Below are positions 26,829 to 36,312 of a stretch of DNA of 64,000 nucleotides, one piece after another. This DNA comes from Oribacterium sp. P6A1 (GTDB lineage: Bacteria > Bacillota > Clostridia > Lachnospirales > Lachnospiraceae): contig NZ_JNKO01000004.1 in the NCBI RefSeq assembly GCF_000702885.1, positions 62,001 through 126,000 on the forward strand, written 5' to 3'. The notes under the pieces were generated by a model that did not search any database, was not told the origin of the DNA, and was given only the letters and a program-made list of their open reading frames with translations. Made by a program: the position numbers and the translations under genes. Numbering within the stretch: the stretch's first letter is position 1; each line of letters starts with the position of its first letter.

Positions 26829-27524
26829 CTAGACAAGAGTTGAGTTGACTATAGGAACAAGTATTACTGTAAGTATGCCGGCCACACAGATGCTGAGAGA
26901 GCTCATGGCACCTTCTACTTCTCCAAGCTCAAGAGCCTTTGCGGTACCTACGGCATGAGCTGAAGTACCGAGTGCAAGACCTCTTGCTATCGGGTGATCT
27001 ATATGGAATATCCTGAATATGGATTCTGCGATCATATTGCCCAGGATACCGGTAATGATGATACCCGCTACAGTGAGAGTGACTATACCGCCTGCCTCTT
27101 CAGAGACACCCATGCCGATAGCTGTGGTGATGGATTTTGGGAGAAGGGTAGCGATATGCTCTGAACTCAATCGGAAAAGCTTTCCCATAATAAATATACT
27201 CATAATGGAACAGATCGTGCCTGATGTGATGGCTGCAATGACTGCTAAAAGATTATCCTTTAGAAGCTTTAACTGCTTATACATGGGAATCGCAAGGCAA
27301 ACTGTAGCAGGAGTCAGAAGATAGTTTAATAAGCCGGCGCTTTCTTTGTAGGTATCGTATGGTATCTTGAAAACCACCAGAACTGCGATGCACAGAAGAG
27401 TTGAAATCAAAAGAGGGTTTAGGATCGCAAGCCTGAATTTTGCTTTTATCCTGACAGAAAGTATAAAAAGTGCGATACTCAGTATCAGACCGAAATAATT
27501 GGAATTTATAAGAGCCTCTTTCAT
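26829..27524 (-). CDS. lrgB: LrgB/CidB-family membrane protein
   Basis: A 231-residue membrane protein with about seven hydrophobic helices. The conserved block SVSEEAGG-like sequence is seen as MGVSEEAGGIVTLTVAGI, and GTSAHAVGTAKALELGEVEGA is the other family hallmark. Together with LrgA it forms the LrgAB pair first described in Staphylococcus as modulating autolysis and now also linked to pyruvate or glycolate transport. The start overlaps the lrgA stop by 4 bases (ATGA), so the pair is one operon on the minus strand. Confidence 0.92.
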   Translation of the reverse strand: MKEALINSNYFGLILSIALFILSVRIKAKFRLAILNPLLISTLLCIAVLVVFKIPYDTYKESAGLLNYLLTPATVCLAIPMYKQLKLLKDNLLAVIAAITSGTICSIMSIFIMGKLFRLSSEHIATLLPKSITTAIGMGVSEEAGGIVTLTVAGIIITGILGNMIAESIFRIFHIDHPIARGLALGTSAHAVGTAKALELGEVEGAMSSLSICVAGILTVILVPIVNSTLV

Positions 27525-27913
27525 ACTGCTGCCTCCTTATTTGCCGGTTCATCCTGGGATTTTGAATGCTTAAGGATAAATGAAGCTACAAGGCCGGTTG
27601 AGACCATAACAATAATTGTTGATATGACTATCATAACAGCATAGGGAAGAAGCACGGGAAGAAGAACATCCACAGAGCTCATGATACCTACCGCAGCAGG
27701 AACGAACATCATGGTCATGGTATCAAGAAGAAAATTACCTGTAGATTCAACATCCTGAAGCTTCAGGATTCCGGTAACAAGGGCCAGGAGCAACAGAATC
27801 AGACCGTAAACTCCTGCAGGAACGGGAAGAGGCAAAAGCTTATTGAGAACTTCGCCTATAAAAGTGAATGCAATTATCCATACAACCTCTTTTACATATT
27901 TCATATTTAACAC
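27521..27913 (-). CDS. lrgA: LrgA/CidA-family holin-like membrane protein
   Basis: A 130-residue protein with four hydrophobic helices. IPVPAGVYGLILLLLAL-type sequence (LPVPAGVYGLILLLLA here) and NFLLDTMTMMFVPAAVGIM are typical of the LrgA/CidA family. It is the first gene of a two-gene operon with lrgB. It may help export or import small carboxylates or influence cell-wall hydrolysis; no regulator such as LytSR lies next to it. An 11-bp inverted repeat lies 29-57 bases upstream of its start. Confidence 0.9.
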   Translation of the reverse strand: MLNMKYVKEVVWIIAFTFIGEVLNKLLPLPVPAGVYGLILLLLALVTGILKLQDVESTGNFLLDTMTMMFVPAAVGIMSSVDVLLPVLLPYAVMIVISTIIVMVSTGLVASFILKHSKSQDEPANKEAAV

Positions 27914-28220
27914 GCTTTCTGAAATTGATTAAGGGTGATATTTTTTCTTTGTGTTGTATACAAAGAAAAATCAGAAAAAGCATAATCAAATTGATAAGGC
28001 TGTGCAATTGTTATAATGAACAAATATTTAAAAGAATTAAGAGCTGCTGTATACATTAAAAAAGCAGTGCATTGTATAAGCATTTACTACTATAAAATAA
28101 AAAAACCCGGAAATATTTGTATGCAGAATTGGGCTTGTGATTTTAGTTAAATGAATTATACTAAACTTCGGTAATGCACTTCGGACCAAAAGTGTCCTTA
28201 ATTGAATATGGAGGGTAAAG
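27914..28220. other. Divergent intergenic region between lrgA and purC
   Basis: About 300 bases with no gene. Near lrgA there is an inverted repeat, TTTTTCTTTGT (27942-27952) with ACAAAGAAAAA (27960-27970), which could be an operator for lrgA. Towards purC there is a possible promoter, TTGATA at 27991-27996 and TATAAT at 28012-28017 with a short 15-base spacer. No purine riboswitch core was found in the remaining 200-base leader. GGAGGG at 28211 is the purC ribosome binding site. Confidence 0.5.
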
Positions 28221-29090
28221 ATGGCAGATTTTAAACCTGTTAAGGAAGGTAAAGTACGTGAGATATATGATCTCGGAGATAAGCTGATTATGGTGGCAAC
28301 CGATAGAATATCAGCATTCGACGTCATTCTTCACAATCAGATCACTGATAAGGGCAGGGTTCTTACTCAGATGTCAAAGTTCTGGTTTGATCTCACAAAG
28401 GACGTTATTCCAAACGATTTAATTTCCGTTGATAACAAAGATATGCCGGAGTTTTTCCAGAAGCCGGAATTTGACGGCAGAGCTACACTTTGCAAGAAAC
28501 TTACTATGATTCCTATCGAGTGTATCGTACGTGGATATATCACAGGATCAGGATGGGAAAACTATAAGAAGGACGGCACTATCTGCGGATTAAAGCTTCC
28601 TGAGGGACTTGTTGAGTGCCAGAAGCTTCCTGAGCCGCTTTACACACCATCTACCAAGGCTGATCTCGGAGATCATGACGAGAACATTAACTTCGAGCAG
28701 TCTATCGACGTTCTCGAGAAGGCATTTCCGGGAAAGGGCAAGGAGATAGCAACCAGAATCAAGGATGCGACACTTGCTGTATACAAGAAATGTGCGGACT
28801 ATGCACTTTCAAAGGGTATCATCATTGCTGATACAAAATTTGAGTTCGGTCTCGATGAGAACGGTGAAGTGGTTCTTGCCGATGAGGTACTTACACCAGA
28901 CAGCTCAAGATTCTGGAGACTCGATAAATACAAAGAGGGACAGGGACAGGAGTCATTTGACAAGCAGTTCGTACGCAACTGGTTAAAGGCAAATCCTGAT
29001 AACAATGCAACTCTTCCTCAGGAGATTGTTGACAAGACTGTTGACCTCTACAAGGAAGCCTACACCATGCTCACAGGCGAGACACTGTAA
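28221..29090 (+). CDS. purC: SAICAR synthase (phosphoribosylaminoimidazole-succinocarboxamide synthase)
   Basis: Joins aspartate to CAIR in purine synthesis. Family hallmarks are VKEGKVREIYDLGDKLIMVATDRISAFD near the start (the ATP-binding and substrate loop, here cited in two parts), IECIVRGYITGSGW in the middle, and LADEVLTPDSSRFW near the C-terminus. At 289 residues it is of the longer type also found in other Firmicutes and fungi. It stands alone here, not next to other pur genes, which is common in Lachnospiraceae. A strong terminator follows. Confidence 0.95.
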   Translation: MADFKPVKEGKVREIYDLGDKLIMVATDRISAFDVILHNQITDKGRVLTQMSKFWFDLTKDVIPNDLISVDNKDMPEFFQKPEFDGRATLCKKLTMIPIECIVRGYITGSGWENYKKDGTICGLKLPEGLVECQKLPEPLYTPSTKADLGDHDENINFEQSIDVLEKAFPGKGKEIATRIKDATLAVYKKCADYALSKGIIIADTKFEFGLDENGEVVLADEVLTPDSSRFWRLDKYKEGQGQESFDKQFVRNWLKANPDNNATLPQEIVDKTVDLYKEAYTMLTGETL

Positions 29091-29148
29091 TATTCCTAAG
29101 TGCGATAACCGGATATACGGTTAGAAAAGTATTGAAATAAAAACAAGA

Positions 29149-29184
29149 GCCGGTACAAGAGAATACTTGTGCCGGTCTTTTTTT
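29149..29184 (+). terminator. Intrinsic terminator after purC
   Basis: CCGGTACAAG pairs with CTTGTGCCGG through a six-base loop, followed by TCTTTTTTT. It lies 60 bases after the purC stop. Confidence 0.88.
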
Positions 29185-29340
29185 GTATGGTAATATTTAT
29201 GAAAATAAAGTTGCGGCACAATTAAATTTAATACATTATTTTGTGCTTATGGACAAAATAAGGCATACTTTGTGCTTTTCTGATGGATTTTGCCCGGTTT
29301 TGCTCCGGTATATTCGTTACTGTTTTAAGGGAGATATATA

Positions 29341-30816
29341 GTGAGTCTGTTGAATGAAGATGAGTTGAGGAATCATGAATCAAAGGAGGAGTTTACCGAA
29401 GAGGTGGATATTCCGGGGCTGGATTATGACGGAAGTCCTAAAAGCAAGGAAGAGTACAATGTAAAGTCCAATCTGGTCAGGAAGATGGAGATGCATGTTC
29501 GTACTCATGGAGAGGATATCGATGAGGAAGAGCATGAGAAGAGAGAATATTTCAATAAGATAGTGGATGAGGCTACAGGAGCCTCTCAGGTTGAACAGGG
29601 AACACCTGTCAGGGAGGCAGAGGGCTCCATTCTGTACCGTATCTGGTCAAGAGTGAATCGTGAGAGCCCGAAACCGAAAGATCATGTGGAAAAGAAGGTT
29701 GAGTACATAGAGCTTTTTTATGATCTTATTTTCGTTTACAGCCTGAGAACCATAAATGCCCTTTTTCATGGATTTGAAGACACATTTCCTCCGAAGGAGG
29801 CTATAATCACCTTTGTTTTTCTTACCGCTGTGGTCATGCAGGTATGGATGTTTACCACCATGTTTTTTAACCGTTACGGAAGAAAATCCCTGAGGGATTA
29901 TCTGAGTATATTGTTGAATATGTATCTGCTCTACTATATGGCAAGCGGATCAAATATACACTGGCTGGATCACTATATACGTTATCACTCTGCCTGGGCG
30001 CTTATTATGGCAAATCTGGCGTACAGAAGCTGGGACAAGCTCCGTTTCGCGCCGAAACTGGATGAGATAGATAAAGAGATACTCAGGAACAATATCATGA
30101 TTCTGAGTTTTGAGTTTGCCATTATAGCCCTTTCCATACCTATACATCATTTTACGGGTATAGTTATTTCACCTGTGGCGCTTATAGTCGGTTATGTTGG
30201 AAAACTTAAGGAGCATTCGGCATATGCCCAGAGACCCTGTGATTTTCCGCATTTTGCAGAGAGAAACCTTCTGCTTGTCATTCTGACCTTCGGCGAGATG
30301 ATCATCGGCATAGGAGGCTATTTTACCAGTGAAACTCATATTTTGTTTAATGTGATGTCTTTCCTTGTGGTTATCGGTATGTTCCTGAGTTACGGGTTTT
30401 TCTATGACAATGTTCTTGACCACCATAAAAAGACATCGGGTCTTGGATTTTTGGTTATTCATGTTATCATGATCCTCGCCATCAACTCCACCACCATAGC
30501 ACTGGAACTTTTGGCGAGACCTATGGTTCCTATCTTCCCGAAGACCATGTGGATGGTCATAACCATGTTCATATACTATGTCTGTCTTCTTATGACGGAA
30601 AAATACGGTAAGACACATGGAAAGCTTGGATATAAGTCCATGGGAAAGATTTTTGTAATTATGGTGGGATATACGGTCCTTATGCTCTTTGCCGGATATA
30701 ATCAGCTGATAGGAGCCATCGTTACAGTAGTGTTTATATATCTTATATTCTTTATGTTCCTTCAGAGACATAATGTACATCTTAAGGAAATGAAGGTCGG
30801 TGGTTACATCGAATAA
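29341..30816 (+). CDS. LtrA (low temperature requirement A) family membrane protein with long acidic N-terminus
   Basis: A 491-residue polytopic membrane protein. VEYIELFYDLIFVYSL and the later FAERNLLLVILTFGEMIIGIGG are the two hallmarks of the LtrA family, named after a Listeria gene needed for growth in the cold; its biochemical function is not established. About twelve hydrophobic helices follow a soluble, very acidic N-terminal region of about 115 residues that most family members lack. The GTG start is chosen because AAGGGAGA lies 7 bases upstream. It is a single gene with a terminator directly after it. Confidence 0.85.
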   Translation: MSLLNEDELRNHESKEEFTEEVDIPGLDYDGSPKSKEEYNVKSNLVRKMEMHVRTHGEDIDEEEHEKREYFNKIVDEATGASQVEQGTPVREAEGSILYRIWSRVNRESPKPKDHVEKKVEYIELFYDLIFVYSLRTINALFHGFEDTFPPKEAIITFVFLTAVVMQVWMFTTMFFNRYGRKSLRDYLSILLNMYLLYYMASGSNIHWLDHYIRYHSAWALIMANLAYRSWDKLRFAPKLDEIDKEILRNNIMILSFEFAIIALSIPIHHFTGIVISPVALIVGYVGKLKEHSAYAQRPCDFPHFAERNLLLVILTFGEMIIGIGGYFTSETHILFNVMSFLVVIGMFLSYGFFYDNVLDHHKKTSGLGFLVIHVIMILAINSTTIALELLARPMVPIFPKTMWMVITMFIYYVCLLMTEKYGKTHGKLGYKSMGKIFVIMVGYTVLMLFAGYNQLIGAIVTVVFIYLIFFMFLQRHNVHLKEMKVGGYIE

Positions 30817-30831
30817 AAACTGTATAGAGTT

Positions 30832-30868
30832 AAAAACTCCCGGATCGTATGCTGATCCGGGAGTTTTT
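30832..30868 (+). terminator. Intrinsic terminator after the ltrA-like gene
   Basis: AAAAACTCCCGGATC pairs perfectly with GATCCGGGAGTTTTT around a seven-base loop; a T tract continues. Probably bidirectional. Confidence 0.92.
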
Positions 30869-31005
30869 TTACCATGGCAGATTACCATAAGTATAAAATG
30901 GGTTATTATAAACCAGTTGAGTAGCTTTAATTAAAATGCTAATATATTCACGTACATTTGTTTGAGATATGTTCATGGGGATTCCCATAAGATAAGGATA
31001 GATAT

Positions 31006-32208
31006 ATGAAGATCATTCACTGTGCGGATTTGCATCTGGATAGTAGATTAAATACCAATTTAGACGAAAAAAAGGCTGAAGAGAGAAGACAGGAACTGCT
31101 TGGCACCTGGTTAAGGCTTCTTGGCTATGCAAATAGCCATCAGATTTCGGCAGTACTTATTTCCGGCGATATGTTTGATACCGGGGCAGTTAGTTCCACA
31201 ACTGCCCAGACTATACTCGGCAGCATAAAAGGGAATCCTGAGATTGCCTTTTTTTATTTAAAAGGAAATCACGACACGGATTCATTTCTTAACAGATCGG
31301 AGCTTTTGCCTGAAAATCTGTATACCTTTAATGATTCATGGCGTATGTACAGACTCTCCGGAAATATAGTGATATCCGGCAGGGAGCTGAGCAGCAGCTT
31401 CGGAGGAGCGAAACTGCCGGAAGGCTGGGCTGCAAGGACCCTCAACATTCGTGAAGAGGATTGCAACATAGTGATGCTCCATGGTCAGGTGGTTTCTTCC
31501 CGCGGCACACTTTCTGACGGTGAAGAAGAGATATATCCGGGCGATTACGCCGGGAGAAATATTGACTATATGGCCCTTGGCCATGTTCATAAATTTATGA
31601 GCGGCCAGCTGGACGGAAGAGGCATATGGTGTTATCCCGGATGTCTTGAGGGAAGAGGCTTTGACGAGTGTTCAAAGCATGGATTTATCGTACTGGATAT
31701 TGATGAAGAGACTCATAGGATAAAGAGGCAGCTTGTAGACATTGGCAGGAGACATATGTGGACTATTCCGGTGGATGTTACAGGTCTCATAAGTTCCATG
31801 GAAATGGTCAAAAGAGCAACGGCCCTGCTTGATATACTGAGCGGCATACCATCCCAGGGTGAAGAGATAAAAAACATCAGTCAGGATTCTGTGAGAGAGA
31901 TAGTGGAGAGCTCCGGCGGCAGACGCCTTCATGGAGATGATATGGTAAAGCTTATTTTGACCGGGGAGCTGGATCTTGAAGCAGAAAAAAACCTGAGCTT
32001 CATCGGTACTCAGCTGAGTCCGCGCTTCTACTTTCTGAAGCTTGAGGACGAGACCCGCAGAAAGATAGATTATCAGAGTTATGTAAATGACAGATCTCTG
32101 AAGGGAGAGTTCATACGTTCGGTAAGAGATGACAGTCAGCTTTCGGAGACCGTCAAGTCGGAAGTTATCGAAGCGGGTATACGGCTTTTGATGGGAGAAG
32201 GTGTCTGA
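31006..32208 (+). CDS. SbcD/YhaO-like metallophosphoesterase (DNA repair nuclease subunit)
   Basis: A 400-residue protein with a calcineurin-type nuclease domain in its first 240 residues. All metal motifs are visible: CADLHLDS, ISGDMFD, KGNHDTD, MLHGQV and ALGHVH. The C-terminal 160 residues probably contact the partner ATPase. In Bacillus the YhaO-YhaN pair has the same arrangement and resembles SbcD-SbcC/Mre11-Rad50, which trim DNA ends. The ATPase gene follows after 60 bases. Nuclease polarity and substrate are not predictable. Confidence 0.88.
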   Translation: MKIIHCADLHLDSRLNTNLDEKKAEERRQELLGTWLRLLGYANSHQISAVLISGDMFDTGAVSSTTAQTILGSIKGNPEIAFFYLKGNHDTDSFLNRSELLPENLYTFNDSWRMYRLSGNIVISGRELSSSFGGAKLPEGWAARTLNIREEDCNIVMLHGQVVSSRGTLSDGEEEIYPGDYAGRNIDYMALGHVHKFMSGQLDGRGIWCYPGCLEGRGFDECSKHGFIVLDIDEETHRIKRQLVDIGRRHMWTIPVDVTGLISSMEMVKRATALLDILSGIPSQGEEIKNISQDSVREIVESSGGRRLHGDDMVKLILTGELDLEAEKNLSFIGTQLSPRFYFLKLEDETRRKIDYQSYVNDRSLKGEFIRSVRDDSQLSETVKSEVIEAGIRLLMGEGV

Positions 32209-32268
32209 TAGGGCCGGTAAAAAAGCAGCAGGAGATCAAAAGCGGAATTTTGGAAGTAAGAATATAAG

Positions 32269-34401
32269 ATGAAATTAATTAGTGCAAAAATTGAAAATTT
32301 TGGAAAATTGCATGATACAAGCATAGATTTTAATGAAGGGCTCAATGTTTTTCTTCGGGAGAACGGATACGGAAAGTCAACACTGGCAGCATTTATAAGG
32401 GTGATGTTCTATGGACTGTCCGGAGATCGTAAGGCTACGGATGCCGGGAATGAAAGAAAGAAATACAGGCCGTGGCAGGGAGGCACATTCGGCGGAGAAC
32501 TTGTCTTCAGTGTGGGGGAAGGCCTGGAAAAATTCCGTATAGTGCGTATCTTTGGAGAGAAACGGTCTCAGGATGTTTTCAGACTCTATGACGCGGATAC
32601 GAATCTTGAATCCTCTGCATATACAGAAAATATCGGGGAAGAGATTCTGAAGATAGATGAAAGATCTTTCAGAAAGACTGTCTTTATAGGGCAGCAGGAG
32701 CTGGAAACAGGGGTCACATCCCGGATCAATGCTAAAATCGGAAATGTATCGGATGATCTGGATGACATGAACCGTTATGAAGCTGTTATAGAAAAGCTTA
32801 AGAATGAGATAAATGCCCTGTCTCCAAACAGAAGGACCGGAGATATTTTCAAAAAGCGTATGGATCTGGAGATATTACATTCAGAGTTGATGGATAAAAC
32901 TTCCCTGGAGAAGGAACTGACTGACAGTGCCGAAAAGCTTCACGGTGCAGGGGAAGAGCTGAGAAGACTTTCAAGAACCATAGAAGGGCTGAATTCCCGC
33001 ATCATGGAGATGAGTCAGTATCAGGATGCCATAAGGGAAAAGATGAGTTATGACAACCTGCTGCAGGATATAGCGGCTTGTGAGAGGCGCCTTTTGGAGG
33101 CGGAGCGGAGACATTTTGGCGCGGCATTTGAAACCATGTCACCTGAAATGAGGAACGGGGAGATAAACCGGGGGCTCAGGGAGCTTGATGATCGTTTCAG
33201 ATGTGGATTGCCGGATGAAAAAGAGTTGTTTTCCATAGAAAAAAGGATAGCAAAGGTTCAGTTTCTCAGGGAGAAGCTGAACATTATGGAAGAGACCCGG
33301 CGGGGAAGCGGATTTTCGGATCATAGAGGGGGAACAGAGTCAAAAATCGTTACTGCTGTTTTGGCCGTCGTACTTATTATTACCGGAGTGTATCTTAAGA
33401 TCAGCCAAAAGCCGGGGTATACGGGCGTGGCTATGGCAGCCGTTGGAGCGGCGATTATCATTATCATGACGGTAAGTGCTTTTGCCGGAGGATCTTCCGG
33501 CAGGAATAAGCTAAGAAGACAGCCCCGGGGAATTGATGAGGTTTCTGATGAGATAGAGCATTTATGCGAAGAGATTGCCGCTTTTCTTCAAAAATATTAT
33601 CCAAAATATGATTTTTCCGATGCTTACAATCTTGATTTTGAACCCTTCAGAGGATTCGGAAATGATATATTGAGATATAACCGCCTGTGCGACATGAGGG
33701 GACTTGCTGAAGAACTTGTTGCGAAGGACAGGGAAAAAGCCCGGTTTGAGAACACTCATGATATGGAGAAGCTTCTCAGGATAAAATCATCCTATAGTGA
33801 AGGTTCATTTGAGTCTCTGAACCAAAAGCTTAGTGAACAGACCCGTCAATACAATGAAATGAACGAAAATATACATGGTCTGAAGCTTCGTATGAAGAAT
33901 GTTGAGGATAAGCTTAAGCCCATATACGAGAAAGAAAGGCAGTATACACAGGGACTTCAGGAACTTCACAACATGGAGCAGAAGTACAGTCTCCTTGTGC
34001 TGATAAGAGATCATCTTGAAAAGGCACACAACAGTTTTACGAAAGCCTATCTTTCTCCTCTCATGGAAGCTTTTGAAAAGTACTATCGGATATTTATCAG
34101 CACATCCGGTATGGATGAAGTCCCTTATCGTATGGATGCCCGCTTCAATGTAGATCTGATAGATGAAGGGCAGTCTCACAGCACTGAGCTTTTGTCTCAG
34201 GGATACAGGAACATGGTGGAACTTGCAAGAAGGATGTCATTTATTGATGCCATGTATGAAGATGAAAAGCCCTTTATCATTCTGGATGATCCCTTTGTGA
34301 ATCTTGATGAGGACAAGCTGGATGGAGCCATGAAGTTCCTGAAGGAAGCATCGAAAGCGTATCAGCTGATTTACTTCACCTGCCACGAGAGCAGAAAATG
34401 A
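32269..34401 (+). CDS. YhaN/SbcC-like SMC-type ATPase with a membrane helix pair in the coiled coil
   Basis: Partner of the preceding nuclease, 710 residues, shorter than SbcC. The N-terminal P-loop reads LRENGYGKST, where the usual first Gly is Arg. The C-terminus supplies signature LLSQGYRNMVELA and Walker B FIILDDPFVNLDED. Between them run two long coiled coils, interrupted near residues 360-410 by two hydrophobic helices (TAVLAVVLIITGVYL and AAVGAAIIIIMTV). No CxxC zinc hook is present. YhaN-type proteins are known to carry such hydrophobic apices, which suggests a membrane-tethered end-processing complex. A strong terminator follows. Confidence 0.85.
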   Translation: MKLISAKIENFGKLHDTSIDFNEGLNVFLRENGYGKSTLAAFIRVMFYGLSGDRKATDAGNERKKYRPWQGGTFGGELVFSVGEGLEKFRIVRIFGEKRSQDVFRLYDADTNLESSAYTENIGEEILKIDERSFRKTVFIGQQELETGVTSRINAKIGNVSDDLDDMNRYEAVIEKLKNEINALSPNRRTGDIFKKRMDLEILHSELMDKTSLEKELTDSAEKLHGAGEELRRLSRTIEGLNSRIMEMSQYQDAIREKMSYDNLLQDIAACERRLLEAERRHFGAAFETMSPEMRNGEINRGLRELDDRFRCGLPDEKELFSIEKRIAKVQFLREKLNIMEETRRGSGFSDHRGGTESKIVTAVLAVVLIITGVYLKISQKPGYTGVAMAAVGAAIIIIMTVSAFAGGSSGRNKLRRQPRGIDEVSDEIEHLCEEIAAFLQKYYPKYDFSDAYNLDFEPFRGFGNDILRYNRLCDMRGLAEELVAKDREKARFENTHDMEKLLRIKSSYSEGSFESLNQKLSEQTRQYNEMNENIHGLKLRMKNVEDKLKPIYEKERQYTQGLQELHNMEQKYSLLVLIRDHLEKAHNSFTKAYLSPLMEAFEKYYRIFISTSGMDEVPYRMDARFNVDLIDEGQSHSTELLSQGYRNMVELARRMSFIDAMYEDEKPFIILDDPFVNLDEDKLDGAMKFLKEASKAYQLIYFTCHESRK

Positions 34402-34464
34402 AAGCAGGAAAGTGATACTGACAGTAGCTGCTTCCCTGTGCAGTGTAATAAGAATTTATACAGA

Positions 34465-34513
34465 AAAAGAGTTGAATCCTAACCGGTATGGCTGGATTCA
34501 ACTCTTTTTTTCT
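34465..34513 (+). terminator. Intrinsic terminator after the YhaN-like gene
   Basis: AAAGAGTTGAATCC pairs with GGATTCAACTCTTT, a 14-base loop between, then TTTTTT. The A-rich left flank may serve the converging GntR gene. Confidence 0.9.
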
Positions 34514-34581
34514 GGCTTTGATTTTTATTCCCCCGATCAAAAAGGCCGGTATAAAGACATATATGACTTTTGATTATTAAA

Positions 34582-35286
34582 TCACTTACGCTTCTGATTT
34601 GATCTGGCTTCAGCGGACTCACCTTCGAGGTTCTGAGAAACGGTGAGCTCCTGATTGTCGATGTGCTCCTTCATGAGAGTCTTGGCACGGATGATATCTC
34701 TGATTCTGATTGCCTCAAGAATATTCTCATGCTCGTTTATGAGAGTTCCGCGCTGAGCCTCATCCTTAATGTACTCAAGACGATAGCGGTACATCTGCTC
34801 ACGAAGGTTGTTTATCATCTGTACCAGCTTATCGTTTCTGGTGGCCTTGTAGATGATGTCATGATAAGCTTCATCTGCCTCGGCAATTTCCATTTCAGTT
34901 CCGTTGTTCTCCACAACCTTCTTAAAGTGATCCTCTGCATCCGTAAGCTCCTTGAGCTCTTCTTCATTTATACGCTGGCATGCAAGATCTGTTGCAAGTT
35001 CCTCAAGAGCACCTCTGACCTCAAGAACATCCTGGAGGCTCTTGTGGGAGATTTTGGCAACCTCTGCACCTCGTCTCGGGATCATGATAACGAGACCTTC
35101 CAGCTCCAGCTTTCTGATGGCTTCTCTTATAGGTGTACGTGATACCCCGAGTTTCTCTGCAAGCTGAATCTCCATGAGACGCTCGCCGGGTTTTAATTCA
35201 CCTTTGAGAATGGCCTGTCTGAGAGTATTGAAAACCAGATCTCTCAAAGGAAGATATTCGTTCATATTTACTGTGAATTCGCTCAT
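34582..35286 (-). CDS. GntR family regulator with FCD effector domain
   Basis: A 234-residue repressor-type regulator. The N-terminal winged helix reads RLMEIQLAEKLGVSRTPIREAIRKL, typical for FadR-subfamily GntR proteins. The C-terminal helical FCD domain shows the Asp/His residues that usually bind a metal (AYHDIIYKATRN, LINEHENILEAI and LMKEHIDNQE). FCD regulators often respond to small organic acids or sugar acids. Its stop is 69 bases from a terminator that may be shared. The ATG at 35286 is preceded by GGAGG; a TTG one codon earlier is equally well placed. Target genes are not evident. Confidence 0.9.
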   Translation of the reverse strand: MSEFTVNMNEYLPLRDLVFNTLRQAILKGELKPGERLMEIQLAEKLGVSRTPIREAIRKLELEGLVIMIPRRGAEVAKISHKSLQDVLEVRGALEELATDLACQRINEEELKELTDAEDHFKKVVENNGTEMEIAEADEAYHDIIYKATRNDKLVQMINNLREQMYRYRLEYIKDEAQRGTLINEHENILEAIRIRDIIRAKTLMKEHIDNQELTVSQNLEGESAEARSNQKRK

Positions 35287-35412
35287 CAAATTGTTGTCCT
35301 CCGTTGATTTATTTTAACATCTATTCTTATCAAACCGGTTCCGGATAACCGGAAACACGGATTATAGAGATGCGCCTGTCCGGGTGCACACCGGCAGTCC
35401 GGTGATCAAAGG

Positions 35413-36291
35413 TCAGCGCCATGGCTCTGTCAGATAAATCTGTTTTGCGAGATGTTTATGTTTTCCGAATCTCAAAGATTCATAACACTTCTTCGCCATC
35501 CTGGCATCATCAAAAATGCCGAAAACTGTTGGACCGGAACCTGACATGATAGCATTAACGGCTCCAAGATCCTTCATTACAGTCTTTATATCTTCGATTT
35601 CAGGATAATGCTTACATGTAACGCTCTCCAGAATATTTCCCATATTCTCTGCAATCTCCCTCACATCGTGCTTTTTCAGGGCTTCGATTACCGAATCAAC
35701 ATCAGGATGAGATGATTCCGGAAGATCGTTGACATGAAGATTCTGATACACAAACTTTGTGGATACGGATATCCCGGGTTTTGCCAGAACAATAGGGCAG
35801 GGCGGAAGCTTAGGAAGAGGTGTCAGTATTTCGCCTATTCCCTCGGAAAGAGCAGTGCCCCGCATAAGACAGAAAGGTATATCCGCTCCCAGTTTTACTC
35901 CGCGTTTTTTCAGATCATCTGAAGATAATCCAAGATTGAACAGTTTGTTCATTCCGTAAAGAACAGAAGCTGCATCAGTGGAACCACCTGCCATGCCTGC
36001 GGATACGGGAATGACTTTTTTCAGGTGCATGGATACACCTTCTTTTATATCGAATTCATCCAGTAACATCCTGGCTGCACGATACATAAGGTTATTTTCG
36101 TTTACAGGAAGAAAACTTAGATTGGTACTCAGCTTTATGCCGGGTTCCCTGGTTTTCTGCATATCTATGTTGTCATGAAGCTTAACGGTCTGCATGATCA
36201 TCCTTACATCGTGATAACCGTCAGCTCTTTGTTTCAGGACATCCAGAGAAAGATTTATCTTTCCGTAAGCCTGAAGCTTAACACTGTCCAT
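35413..36291 (-). CDS. ispE: 4-diphosphocytidyl-2-C-methyl-D-erythritol kinase
   Basis: The ATP-dependent kinase of the MEP isoprenoid pathway, a GHMP-family enzyme. Motifs in order: YGKINLSLDVLKQRADGYH near the start, the ATP loop PVSAGMAGGSTDAAS, and AIMSGSGPTVFGIF near the C-terminus. Using the second ATG (36291) gives 292 residues, close to the usual length, and AAAGGA lies 11 bases upstream; the first in-frame ATG at 36312 has no ribosome binding site. It stands 127 bases downstream of no gene on its strand and precedes the GntR gene, so the two may share a transcript. Confidence 0.93.
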   Translation of the reverse strand: MDSVKLQAYGKINLSLDVLKQRADGYHDVRMIMQTVKLHDNIDMQKTREPGIKLSTNLSFLPVNENNLMYRAARMLLDEFDIKEGVSMHLKKVIPVSAGMAGGSTDAASVLYGMNKLFNLGLSSDDLKKRGVKLGADIPFCLMRGTALSEGIGEILTPLPKLPPCPIVLAKPGISVSTKFVYQNLHVNDLPESSHPDVDSVIEALKKHDVREIAENMGNILESVTCKHYPEIEDIKTVMKDLGAVNAIMSGSGPTVFGIFDDARMAKKCYESLRFGKHKHLAKQIYLTEPWR

Positions 36292-36312
36292 ATAAAAATA
36301 TTTCCTTTCCAT

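Noticed and set aside
28020-28220. Purine riboswitch upstream of purC
   Set aside because: The conserved core of the purine riboswitch and its paired loops are absent.
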